Below, piece by piece: positions 8,101 through 15,958 of a stretch of 64,000 nt of DNA. The notes under the pieces are model-generated. The model was not told the DNA's origin and did not search any database. It saw nothing but the letters and a program-made list of their open reading frames with translations. The DNA is from an uncultured Lachnospiraceae bacterium. Lineage in GTDB: Bacteria; Bacillota; Clostridia; Lachnospirales; Lachnospiraceae. The stretch's first letter is position 1; every line of letters begins with the position of its first letter. Where the stretch lies: positions 1-64,000 of the forward strand of contig CAJTNT010000012.1 of NCBI GenBank assembly GCA_910577785.1, written 5' to 3'. A program made the position numbers and the translations under genes.

Positions 8101-8280
8101 CACTTTATGGCAGGCGCTGGACACGGATGCCCAGCAAATGGTAAGCATTCGGGCAAAACACATGGGCGCTCTGCGGATACAGGAAATACAAGTGTGCTGC
8201 CAAGGTCTGTCTATCAGGCTGTGCTGAAGCAAGATAAAGAAGAACTTTACAGGCTCCTGTCCAAGCGGGCAGTATCATAA
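8101..8280 (+). pseudogene. decayed tail behind the ABC ATPase
   Basis: Not a complete gene. In the ATPase frame the sequence is open from the TGA at 8098 to the TAA at 8278, and its last 25 codons read RSVYQAVLKQDKEELYRLLS, like the end of an ABC ATPase. The part in between looks better in another frame (DTLWQALDTDAQQMV and following). This mixed signal fits a former C-terminal region broken by frameshifts and a stop. A short stretch at 8161-8186 also resembles 12332-12357 of the later permease; that may be coincidence. Confidence 0.5.
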
Positions 8281-8307
8281 TTATGTACAGAACATCTTAT
8301 TTTCCAC

Positions 8308-8349
8308 CTGCTGGCCATTGTCACTATCAATGGCCAGCAGTTAGTTTTT
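8308..8349 (+). terminator. rho-independent terminator of the first ABC operon
   Basis: Perfect 13-bp inverted repeat (CTGCTGGCCATTG and its complement) with a 7-nt loop, followed by TTAGTTTTT. Confidence 0.85.
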
Positions 8350-8580
8350 GTTATTCTATACTATCCTAAAATTGTATAAATTCCATTCGTAATAATATTG
8401 AACTCTAATTCCACGGCCATTTTTTAAGGTTTTTTTAAGAATTGCCTAGGGTTTTATTTTAGAAATTACCATTATACTATAAACCTGTAAACCCCATGTA
8501 CCTACAAGGCAGGGGAATGAAACATAACAGTAAGTATGCAGATGGATAGCAGCGCCAGTAAATAACAGCAGGAGGGGCTT

Positions 8581-8748
8581 ATGGGAAAAGTCAGGTTTGT
8601 TACAGAAGAATTTTTCAGAAAAAAGCATATTATCCGAATTATACCCTTGGATACCCTAAAAGCATTCGGGATGTCCCTGGGACTTAACACAGTGATACTG
8701 ATGGTATCAAAATTTACTAGGATTAGGCTAGAATGGATGGCCGTTTAG
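8581..8748 (+). pseudogene. chimeric relic: permease A start fused to permease B end
   Basis: A 55-codon open frame with a good SD (GGAGGGG). Its first 14 residues (MGKVRFVTEEFFRK) match the start of the intact permease at 8774 (MGKIRFMADEFFRS). From about 8645 on, the DNA matches the end of the other permease near 12480-12540 (DTLKAFGMSLGL against DILKASGVSLGL). This is what remains when everything between the start of gene one and the end of gene four of an operon copy is deleted. A short peptide could still be translated but is unlikely to work. Confidence 0.75.
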
Positions 8749-8773
8749 CAAAAGGGATGATTAGGAGGGACAT

Positions 8774-10120
8774 ATGGGAAAAATACGGTTTATGGCGGAT
8801 GAGTTTTTCCGCAGCTTCCTCAGAAGCCTATGCAAGGATATGCTCCTGATGGCCATGTTTTCTGTCAGCCTTGTGATGGCTGTAATTATGTGTTCCTACT
8901 ATTTTGACCTGGGAGAGCGGTATTCCTTTAATGTACCGCAGATAGGAGACAGCAAATGGTACGGCACGATGCTGACCCTGGAGGGTGAAGAGGAATTTTC
9001 CGACAGCATGAATACGCTATCTGGCTGCCGGAAAGTTATGGATTATTATGAAACCCTTACTACATTAGAGGAATACCCCCTTTTCTGCATAAATACTTAC
9101 CAGGGGATCTTCCTGAAAAAACAGGATATGGAACTTTTTTTTGGCGGCAGAGATTATTCCAGCTTCCTCCCAGAAGATAATAACGCCCCTGTCTCAGGCT
9201 ACTGGGGCGAAAGGACAGCCCTCATACAGGGCGTACAGGGAGCGCAGGTAAGCCTGGACGCCTACCGCTATTTCGGAATACAGGTTCAGGAAGGCGAGGG
9301 CTTCACAGAACAGAACCTGGAGATAGCGGAAGCTGATGACCCAATCCCCATCCTAGTGGGCAGCAACTATAAGGGCATCCTTGACATCGGCACGGAGATA
9401 GAGCTTCTTTATTGGGGACGCGTGTACCCCTGCAGGGTGACTGGCATACTGAAAGCGGGGACGCAGCTCCCAAAATACCGGCAGTTTGATGAGGATATGT
9501 GTTCTATGGACAGTGTGATTGTCTATCCCTTTGGGATTAAGCTGAAGTCAGATCCCAAGGAAGTGGAAAAGATAGAGAAATATGCCTGGAACAACTATAT
9601 TGCACTGGATTTCGGCTATTCCCGGGTCAGGGATGACCGCAAGGTAAAAGACCAGGTAGCAGTATACCGTGACATCGGAGAAGAATTTGGTTTCCCACCG
9701 CTCCACCTGACTGGCCCAGCCATGGGGATTGAGCTGCTGCGCAAGGAGTCGGACAGCAACATACAGACTATGTTTGTCCTGACAGTTGCCTTAATAGGGT
9801 TTTCTTTCTATGGGCTTGCCGTCACTTTTTATGACAAGATCCACTCCAACCGCAGGAATTATGGGATTTACCTAATGAACGGATGCCCCTTATATATGAT
9901 TGTCCTGCCATGCCTGGCGGAGATTGCCCTAATCCTGTTCCCAGGTATCCTCATGGGCTGGATGGTATTTTCTACCGAAGCCCTTCAGATTTACAAGATA
10001 GGGGCGATTATGCGGGCTGCCTGCGGGCTCGCTGGCGTGGCGTTCCTGGCTGGGGCTGCAGCTCTAACCTTCATGATGCGCGGCGTGGACACAGAATACC
10101 TGCTCCGGCGGAAGGATTAA
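8774..10120 (+). CDS. FtsX-like ABC permease A
   Basis: A 448-residue membrane protein: one helix at about residues 20-42, a large extracellular domain to about residue 330, then three helices at the C-terminus. This is the FtsX/MacB arrangement, with the MacB-type periplasmic-like domain replaced by a Gram-positive extracellular one. It is the first gene of an operon with a lipoprotein, an ATPase and a second FtsX-like permease. AGGAGGG lies eight bases upstream of the ATG. Related systems export or sense antimicrobial peptides or act in bacteriocin immunity; the substrate here is unknown. Partial copies of this gene occur at 8581 and at 12574. Confidence 0.8.
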   Translation: MGKIRFMADEFFRSFLRSLCKDMLLMAMFSVSLVMAVIMCSYYFDLGERYSFNVPQIGDSKWYGTMLTLEGEEEFSDSMNTLSGCRKVMDYYETLTTLEEYPLFCINTYQGIFLKKQDMELFFGGRDYSSFLPEDNNAPVSGYWGERTALIQGVQGAQVSLDAYRYFGIQVQEGEGFTEQNLEIAEADDPIPILVGSNYKGILDIGTEIELLYWGRVYPCRVTGILKAGTQLPKYRQFDEDMCSMDSVIVYPFGIKLKSDPKEVEKIEKYAWNNYIALDFGYSRVRDDRKVKDQVAVYRDIGEEFGFPPLHLTGPAMGIELLRKESDSNIQTMFVLTVALIGFSFYGLAVTFYDKIHSNRRNYGIYLMNGCPLYMIVLPCLAEIALILFPGILMGWMVFSTEALQIYKIGAIMRAACGLAGVAFLAGAAALTFMMRGVDTEYLLRRKD

Positions 10121-10245
10121 TGGAAAAGTGAAAGAAAGAGCCCCATAGCAACAGAAAGGCCAGATAATAAAAAAGGCCAGATAAAGTGAAAAGAAAAGCG
10201 AAAAAGGAGAATGGTATCGTTTCGTAAGAAAGGTTAACAGAAGGA

Positions 10246-10731
10246 ATGCATATGGATAGGAAAAAAATTATCCTGGCCTGTCTGGCAGCCCTCTTCCTGG
10301 GGCTGCTGGGCGCTGGGTGCAGGCAGGAAAAAGCGGACATAGTGGACATGACGGTACTGGAAAAGCATAAAGCAGTAGGAATGTACCAGGACGGCGTCTG
10401 GGCGCCGCGTTATGTCAGCATCAACGCGGCAGAATCCGGCTCCGAAAAGGAATCTGCCCTGGCAGTGGTGACAGTTGATATCAAAAAGGATATGACCGAG
10501 GATAAAATGATGGAGATCTTGGACTATTATACAGAGTATGCAGCACTAGCCTATGATACAGGGGATGGGATTGACTGCCTCCTCTATGCCATCTTCTACC
10601 AGGACGGCACCGATAATGAGATCTTCCGCATAAAATGCCTGAACGGGGAAGAGGCGGAGCCTGCCAAGGAGGACAGTTCCATCTTCCCACTGCCAGGGAT
10701 GCGTACAGAAGTCGAAGGCGAGCTGCCATAA
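10246..10731 (+). CDS. small lipoprotein of the FtsX-type ABC operon
   Basis: A 161-residue lipoprotein with signal peptide and lipobox LLGAGC (Cys at about residue 25). The mature part is about 135 residues, acidic, with no recognised domain; it begins RQEKADIVDMTVLEKHKAVG. It sits between permease A and the ATPase, 13 nt before the ATPase start. The likely place of action is the outer face of the membrane together with the permeases. Function is unknown. Confidence 0.75.
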   Translation: MHMDRKKIILACLAALFLGLLGAGCRQEKADIVDMTVLEKHKAVGMYQDGVWAPRYVSINAAESGSEKESALAVVTVDIKKDMTEDKMMEILDYYTEYAALAYDTGDGIDCLLYAIFYQDGTDNEIFRIKCLNGEEAEPAKEDSSIFPLPGMRTEVEGELP

Positions 10732-10744
10732 AGGAGGCGATGCT

Positions 10745-11536
10745 ATGATTGAACTAAAAAATGTACGGAAATCATTTGGGAAAAAAGAAGCCCAGGTCGA
10801 GGCGCTGCGCGGTGTTACCCTGACCGTCCGTGAAGGGGAAATGGCCGCTGTCATGGGCAAGAGCGGCTCGGGAAAGTCCACGCTGTTAAATATCCTCGGC
10901 GGCATGATGTCCATGGACAGCGGGACGTATTCCTACCAGGGTCAGCCTGTGGACTTCAGGAGCCAGAAGGAACTGGCACGGTTCCGCAGGGATGAGGTCG
11001 GCTTCGTAGTACAGTACTTCGCATTGGCAGAGGATTTGAACATCTTCCAGAACGTGGCGCTCCCCTTAAAATACCAGGGGCGTCCCAGGAAGGAGATCCG
11101 AGAGATGGTGACGAGGACGCTGGAGGGACTGGGGATTGCAGACAAAGCAAAGGCATACCCCTACGAATTATCCGGCGGGCAGCAACAGAGGGCAGCGATT
11201 GCACGGGCAATTGTGAAAGAACCCCAGCTCATCCTGGCGGATGAGCCGACAGGCGCCCTGGATGAGGCCACCGGGGAAGAGGTGCAGGAAATCTTCCACC
11301 AGCTGAATGAAACAGGAAAGACCATCCTGATTGTAACCCATGACGCGAAAGTAGCTGGACACTGCCAGCGGATTATCCATATGAAAGACGGGCTTGTGCA
11401 GGATGACGGACTCATCCCGGATGGCGGAACCGTGCAGGATGGCAGATCCGAGCGGGATGGCAGGCCTAGGCAGGATAACAGGCCTGCTAAAAAATCTATG
11501 GCAGCCCCCCCCATCACAGGAGGTAAGCCTATATGA
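10745..11536 (+). CDS. MacB/LolD-type ABC ATPase with repeat tail
   Basis: ATPase of the FtsX-type transporter. Walker A is GKSGSGKST, signature LSGGQQQR, Walker B LILADEPTGALD and switch His IVTHD. About 220 residues make up the usual domain. After MKDGLVQ comes an extra tail of about 45 residues made of Asp/Gly/Arg units (DGG, DGRSERDGRPRQDNRP), ending in ITGGKPI. This tail is encoded by short tandem DNA repeats containing GATGGC and is not part of the family fold. The stop overlaps the next permease start by 4 nt; the SD of that permease (GGAGG) lies inside the repeat-bearing tail. Confidence 0.9.
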   Translation: MIELKNVRKSFGKKEAQVEALRGVTLTVREGEMAAVMGKSGSGKSTLLNILGGMMSMDSGTYSYQGQPVDFRSQKELARFRRDEVGFVVQYFALAEDLNIFQNVALPLKYQGRPRKEIREMVTRTLEGLGIADKAKAYPYELSGGQQQRAAIARAIVKEPQLILADEPTGALDEATGEEVQEIFHQLNETGKTILIVTHDAKVAGHCQRIIHMKDGLVQDDGLIPDGGTVQDGRSERDGRPRQDNRPAKKSMAAPPITGGKPI

Positions 11537-12573
11537 AAATTGCCAGAAAGAAAATCCCCAAAGGCAGTTTTCTGCTGGCTGCCAGCTTCGCTGCCATCTC
11601 AGCATGCCTCCTGCTGGTGCTGTCCTCCGCCCGAAGCGGCAGGGCGGATGCACTGAACAGGAACGGGCTTTATTCTGGCTGCCAGAGATCTTTCGGTATT
11701 TCCAATGCCGAAGGGGACAGGCTGTGGGATGACATCATCCCTGTGCTGGATGATAAGTTTGACAATTTTGCTCTTTTCCTGTCAGTGGAGGATACCAGCA
11801 TCCTGGTAAAAGGGACTTTCCTAAACGGAGAGGCAGAAGCCACGCCCCTGCTCTGGGGACGTTATTTTGACAACCAGACCTCCTGGACAGAACATCCGAC
11901 GGCGGTACTAGGGAAGGACTACCAGAAGGATGCCGCCCAGCGGGGCAGGAAGCTGTACTATACTTACCGGGATGTGGAGTATGAAGTGATTGGCATTATG
12001 GGTACAGAAGAAAAGAGCCGCCTTGACCGAATGCTGGTAGTGGATTTCCGCTCTGCGCTACAGATGGCAGGGGTGAACACCAGCTATGTGCTGGATGCGA
12101 AAAGGGAGGCGGATATTATCGCAATCGGGGAGGAAATGCAGCGACTCATCGCCCTTCCAGCAGAGCTTGGGATGTTCCTGGGCGAAAGGGAGGATGAGTC
12201 CATGCTGGACGGCATCTTCTCCAGTGGCAGGATCATGGACACGGTCTATACCATGGCGCTAGCCAGCTTCTTCCTGAGCACAATCCTCGTGGCCACCCTA
12301 TGGCTTCGGTTCCGGCGGTCGCTTTTCTACGCATGGGCGCTTTGTGGATACAGGAAATCCCTGGTGCTGGCAGAAATCACCAGAAGGTTCCTCGCAGGCG
12401 TTGCAGCAGGGACTGCTATCGGGCAGTTATCAGTACTTGCGGTTTCCCTGGCTGTCCCAGATCTCCCTGTGGGAACCATAGATATCCTAAAAGCATCCGG
12501 CGTGTCACTTGGACTTGGAGCTGCAATCCTGCTGCTATGCGTATTCCCCTATTTGATCCGCAAACAGGCATGA
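11533..12573 (+). CDS. FtsX-like ABC permease B
   Basis: A 346-residue membrane protein with one N-terminal helix (about residues 12-29), an extracellular domain to about 235, and three C-terminal helices. It pairs with permease A and the MacB-like ATPase. The start overlaps the ATPase stop by 4 nt, with AGGAGG upstream. The N-terminus (MKIARKKIPKGSF) recurs at 12871 in a decayed copy, and the C-terminus recurs in the relic at 8645. Related in architecture to permease A but with a smaller outside domain. Confidence 0.8.
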   Translation: MKIARKKIPKGSFLLAASFAAISACLLLVLSSARSGRADALNRNGLYSGCQRSFGISNAEGDRLWDDIIPVLDDKFDNFALFLSVEDTSILVKGTFLNGEAEATPLLWGRYFDNQTSWTEHPTAVLGKDYQKDAAQRGRKLYYTYRDVEYEVIGIMGTEEKSRLDRMLVVDFRSALQMAGVNTSYVLDAKREADIIAIGEEMQRLIALPAELGMFLGEREDESMLDGIFSSGRIMDTVYTMALASFFLSTILVATLWLRFRRSLFYAWALCGYRKSLVLAEITRRFLAGVAAGTAIGQLSVLAVSLAVPDLPVGTIDILKASGVSLGLGAAILLLCVFPYLIRKQA

Positions 12574-12950
12574 CACCAGGGGATCTTCCTGAATAAACAG
12601 GATCTGGAACTTTTTGGGCGACAGGGATTATTCTGGCTTCCTCCCAAAAGATAGTAACGCCTCTGTCTCAGGCTACTGGCCGAGAAGACGGCTCTCATAC
12701 AGGGCGTGAAGAGGACACAGGTGAGCCTGGGCGCCTACCGCTATTTCGGCATGCAAGTTCAGCATGGCAAAGGCCTCGCAGAACAGAACCTGGACAGGAT
12801 GGCGGGTCTAGGCAGGATAGCAGGCCTGCGGAAGGATCTATGCCAGACCCCATGACAGGAGGTAAGCCTGTATGAAGATTTCCAGAAAGAAAATACCCAG
12901 GGGCAGTTTTCTGCTGGCTACCAGCTTCGCCGCCATTTTTGTATTTCATA
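12574..12950 (+). pseudogene. decayed third copy of the FtsX-type ABC operon
   Basis: No intact gene. From 12577 the DNA follows permease A (about 9097-9320) with small indels and stops, for example GGGGATCTTCCTGAA and GCCTACCGCTATTTCGG. At about 12797 it switches to the ATPase repeat tail (about 11455-11536, with the shared AGGAGGTAAGCCT), then to the start of permease B (MKISRKKIPRGSF at 12872). Homology ends near 12940. Two internal deletions of a full operon copy explain this order. It starts right at the stop of the intact permease B, as expected for a tandem duplication. Confidence 0.8.
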
Positions 12951-13127
12951 CTAACATTAATTACAAAAACCAGCAATCTCTCTTCATTACATTAGATAAT
13001 ATCCGATATCTTTATTATGGTCACAGCCCCTCTTCTCTCCCCCGCCATCAAAATGTGCCCTGCCTGGCTGGGTGATACGGATGATATCATAATATTTTGA
13101 CGTTAAGATGCAAAAGGAGAACAAACA

Positions 13128-14096
13128 ATGTGCGCAATTCTTGAGGCAGAACATTTGGCGAAAGCCTACCGTCGGAAATTAAGGAAGGAGAACAGCGCCT
13201 TCTGGAAGAGACAATATGAAATAAAACAGGCGGTCGGGGACATTTCCTTCACGATAGAGGAGGGAGAATTGGTCGGCCTGGTAGGGATGAACGGGGCAGG
13301 GAAATCTACCTTGCTTAAGCTTCTGCTGGGGATTTTATCGCCGGATTCCGGGGAGGCAAAGATGTTTGGGCGGGACAGCTTCCGGTTCCGCAAAAAGAAT
13401 GCCAGCTTAATCGGGGCAAATTTCGGACAGAAAAGCTCCCTTGTCTGGGATCTCCCATTTCTGTATTCCCTGGAACTGAACCAAAAAATTTACCAGATAC
13501 CGAACGCCCAGTTCCAACAAACCTTGGACGAGCTGGACAGGTTCCTCCAGATTAAGGAACTCTTAAACATCCCCGTCAGATTGATGAGCCTTGGGCAGAG
13601 GATGCGCTGCGAATTCGCGGCAATCACCCTCCATGCGCCGAAGCTCCTGATCCTTGATGAATCCACAATCGGCCTCGACATCCTGGTAAAGAAAAAAATA
13701 GAAGATTATCTGAACTATATCAACGCCCAAAGAAATGTCACGGTGCTGTTCTCCACTCATGACCTTGCAGAAATGGAGCGGATCTGCAGCCGCTTCCTTC
13801 TAGTCAACAATGGGAAGCTCTTGCTGGACGACAAAGTGGCCAATATCCCTGCGCTGTCCCAGTATTCTTACCTTTCTGTCCGTACTGCCAGGGAATGCCC
13901 CTGCCAGATAGAGGAAAGGGCTGGCCTTACTGTAGTTGGCCACACAGAGCAGGAATGGAAGATAAGGATTGACCGGGCCGTCCTGTCGGAGCAGGAAGTT
14001 ATGGCAGAGCTCATAAACAGAATGCCCATGGAAAACATCTCTGCCGAAAAACAGAGCCTAGAGGATTTTATTTACCATCTCGTACAGGAAAAGTAA
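13128..14096 (+). CDS. ABC-2 exporter ATPase (COG4586-like)
   Basis: A 322-residue ATPase of the class that goes with two ABC-2 permeases of the COG4587/COG3694 type. The domain starts after an extra N-terminal helix (YRRKLRKENSAFWKRQYEIK) typical of this class. Visible are Walker A GMNGAGKST, signature MSLGQRMRCE, Walker B LLILDESTIGLD (Ser in place of the usual Pro, as is common in this group) and switch His FSTHD. AAGGAG lies seven bases upstream of the ATG. Two permease genes follow directly. Substrate unknown. Confidence 0.9.
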   Translation: MCAILEAEHLAKAYRRKLRKENSAFWKRQYEIKQAVGDISFTIEEGELVGLVGMNGAGKSTLLKLLLGILSPDSGEAKMFGRDSFRFRKKNASLIGANFGQKSSLVWDLPFLYSLELNQKIYQIPNAQFQQTLDELDRFLQIKELLNIPVRLMSLGQRMRCEFAAITLHAPKLLILDESTIGLDILVKKKIEDYLNYINAQRNVTVLFSTHDLAEMERICSRFLLVNNGKLLLDDKVANIPALSQYSYLSVRTARECPCQIEERAGLTVVGHTEQEWKIRIDRAVLSEQEVMAELINRMPMENISAEKQSLEDFIYHLVQEK

Positions 14097-14175
14097 TGGA
14101 ATTTTGGCACTTTTGCTGCATTTTCTTATGGCCAGAACGAACCTATGGAATCGTGACGATGGGAGAACCCAAAAT

Positions 14176-14967
14176 ATGAAAAAATATATTGCCTTAATAA
14201 AAGTTGGGATGCAGAAAGAATTAATGTACCGCGCCAATTTCTGCATTGGGATTTTTTCTATGGCCCTTTCCTTTGCCGTGGAGCTTGCTATATGGTCTGC
14301 GGTATACCAGGATAAGGCGGAAATTGAAAATATTACCTACGAGGGCATGGTAATTTATGCCGTTATGACTTCTTTATTGCAGCGGTTCCTGGGAAACGGG
14401 ACGGATGAACAGATCGGGGCGGATTTTCAGAGCGGCAGCATTGTCGCTTCGTTCCTGACGCCGCTTGGCCTGCCAATGCGCTACTCCCTGCAAGAATTAG
14501 GGAAGGGGCTCCTCAATGCCCTGGCGCTGCTTGTGCTTTTTATCCCCTATTGCATCTGGAAGAGAGACATCCTGTCCGCGGTGCAGCCGCAGCAATGGCT
14601 CCTATTCCTGCTGGCCGTTATACTGTCCTATCTCTTGTTCAGCATCATCAATTATATGCTGGGCATCATCACCTTCTGGACAAACTCCAACATTGGGATC
14701 TATATGCTGAAGATGGCCTGCATCAATATTTTCAGCGGGATGTTTATCCCCGTTGCATTCTACCCTGGGCTGCTTAAGGATATCTGCATGGCACTGCCGT
14801 TTCAGTCCATTTATTATTTCCCGTTGACCATCATCATGGGGGAAGCCAGGGGGATGCAGATTGCATATGGCCTGGCCGGGCAGCTGTTATGGGCAGGAGC
14901 GCTGGCCGCTGGCTGCCTCATCATGCACCAAAGAGCCATGCGCCAGGTTGTAATCCAGGGAGGCTGA
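14176..14967 (+). CDS. ABC-2 family permease (COG4587-like)
   Basis: A 263-residue membrane protein with six hydrophobic segments, matching the usual length of this permease class. I chose the ATG at 14176 (MKKYIALIKVGMQKEL) because GGGAG lies ten bases upstream and the family begins this way; an in-frame TTG at 14104 would add 24 unlikely residues. The second subunit follows. The ATPase encoded upstream is its expected partner. Confidence 0.85.
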   Translation: MKKYIALIKVGMQKELMYRANFCIGIFSMALSFAVELAIWSAVYQDKAEIENITYEGMVIYAVMTSLLQRFLGNGTDEQIGADFQSGSIVASFLTPLGLPMRYSLQELGKGLLNALALLVLFIPYCIWKRDILSAVQPQQWLLFLLAVILSYLLFSIINYMLGIITFWTNSNIGIYMLKMACINIFSGMFIPVAFYPGLLKDICMALPFQSIYYFPLTIIMGEARGMQIAYGLAGQLLWAGALAAGCLIMHQRAMRQVVIQGG

Positions 14968-15042
14968 GACGCCTTTATAGAATATAATAACCCTGGAGTG
15001 CAAAAAACTCTAAAAATAAAATCTAAGGGGGCTGGAACCGCT

Positions 15043-15843
15043 ATGAAAAAGATCCGTTGGTATCTTGAGTGCTTCGTTACCTATTTTAAGATAAATGTGC
15101 TGGTAGTGATGGAATATAAGCTTGACTTTTTAGCAATCAACCTTGCCAGCATCCTGGCGCTGCTTGTGGGGGTATTCAATATTGAGATCATTTTCAGCCA
15201 TGTGGAAGCGATGAAGGCATGGAATAAGGATGAGGTCCTGTGGTGCCTGGGCTTTTTTTACATGGTGCGGGCGATTTATAATACTTTTTTTATCAATACC
15301 TTAAGCATCAGCTACTGGGTGCAGAATGGGAAATTCGACCTGTATATGATAAGGCCGCTGAACACGTTTTTCCAGCTGCTGAGTTCTGGGCGATACAACG
15401 CAGAATATCCCCTTGATGAATACCTGGTGGGCGGCATCCTGCTTGTGAAGACAGGCTTTAGCCTGCATTTATTCCAGGATGGGACAGACTGGCTGCTTTT
15501 TGCATACCTCCTGCTTACAGGCGTGTTCGTTTATTTCAGCATCCTGTTTATTTTTTCCTCCCTGTCCTTCTGGATGGTAAAATCAAATATGTTTCTTGTG
15601 ATGATCGAAAACCTGGAACGGCTGGCAGAATATCCAATTGACATTTATCACAAGGCCATCCGTGTGGCTGTCAGCATGCTGATCCCCATTGCGCTAGTGA
15701 ATTATTATCCAACCGTGTTTCTGCTGCGGGGCAGGGATGTAAGGGTCTTACTGTTTATCACAGGCGTCTGTGTTGTATTGGGGGGTATCGCAGTGGCTGT
15801 GTGGAAGCTCGGCATGAAGGCTTATCAGAGTACGGGAGCGTAA
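15043..15843 (+). CDS. ABC-2 family permease (COG3694-like)
   Basis: A 266-residue membrane protein with six hydrophobic segments, last gene of the three-gene operon. The ATG at 15043 (MKKIRWYLECFVTYFKIN) is preferred: AAGGGGG lies upstream, and its opening matches that of related permeases; a GTG at 14998 is possible but has no comparable support. The segment YNTFFINTLSISYW and the end GMKAYQSTGA are typical of this class. A terminator follows. Confidence 0.85.
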   Translation: MKKIRWYLECFVTYFKINVLVVMEYKLDFLAINLASILALLVGVFNIEIIFSHVEAMKAWNKDEVLWCLGFFYMVRAIYNTFFINTLSISYWVQNGKFDLYMIRPLNTFFQLLSSGRYNAEYPLDEYLVGGILLVKTGFSLHLFQDGTDWLLFAYLLLTGVFVYFSILFIFSSLSFWMVKSNMFLVMIENLERLAEYPIDIYHKAIRVAVSMLIPIALVNYYPTVFLLRGRDVRVLLFITGVCVVLGGIAVAVWKLGMKAYQSTGA

Positions 15844-15884
15844 CGATTGCATTTACTTATCAATAACTTCATATAAACCCATTA

Positions 15885-15922
15885 CAGGGGCTGCGCGCCA
15901 TCCCCTGGCACAGCAGCCCCTG
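15885..15922. terminator. bidirectional terminator between ABC operon and GH112 gene
   Basis: 10-bp inverted repeat CAGGGGCTGC/GCAGCCCCTG in the gap between two convergent genes, followed on the plus strand by CCTTTTGC. The T-run is short, so termination strength is uncertain. Confidence 0.6.
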
Positions 15923-15958
15923 CCTTTTGCTTTCCAAAACGGTTCCGTAGCGTCACCA

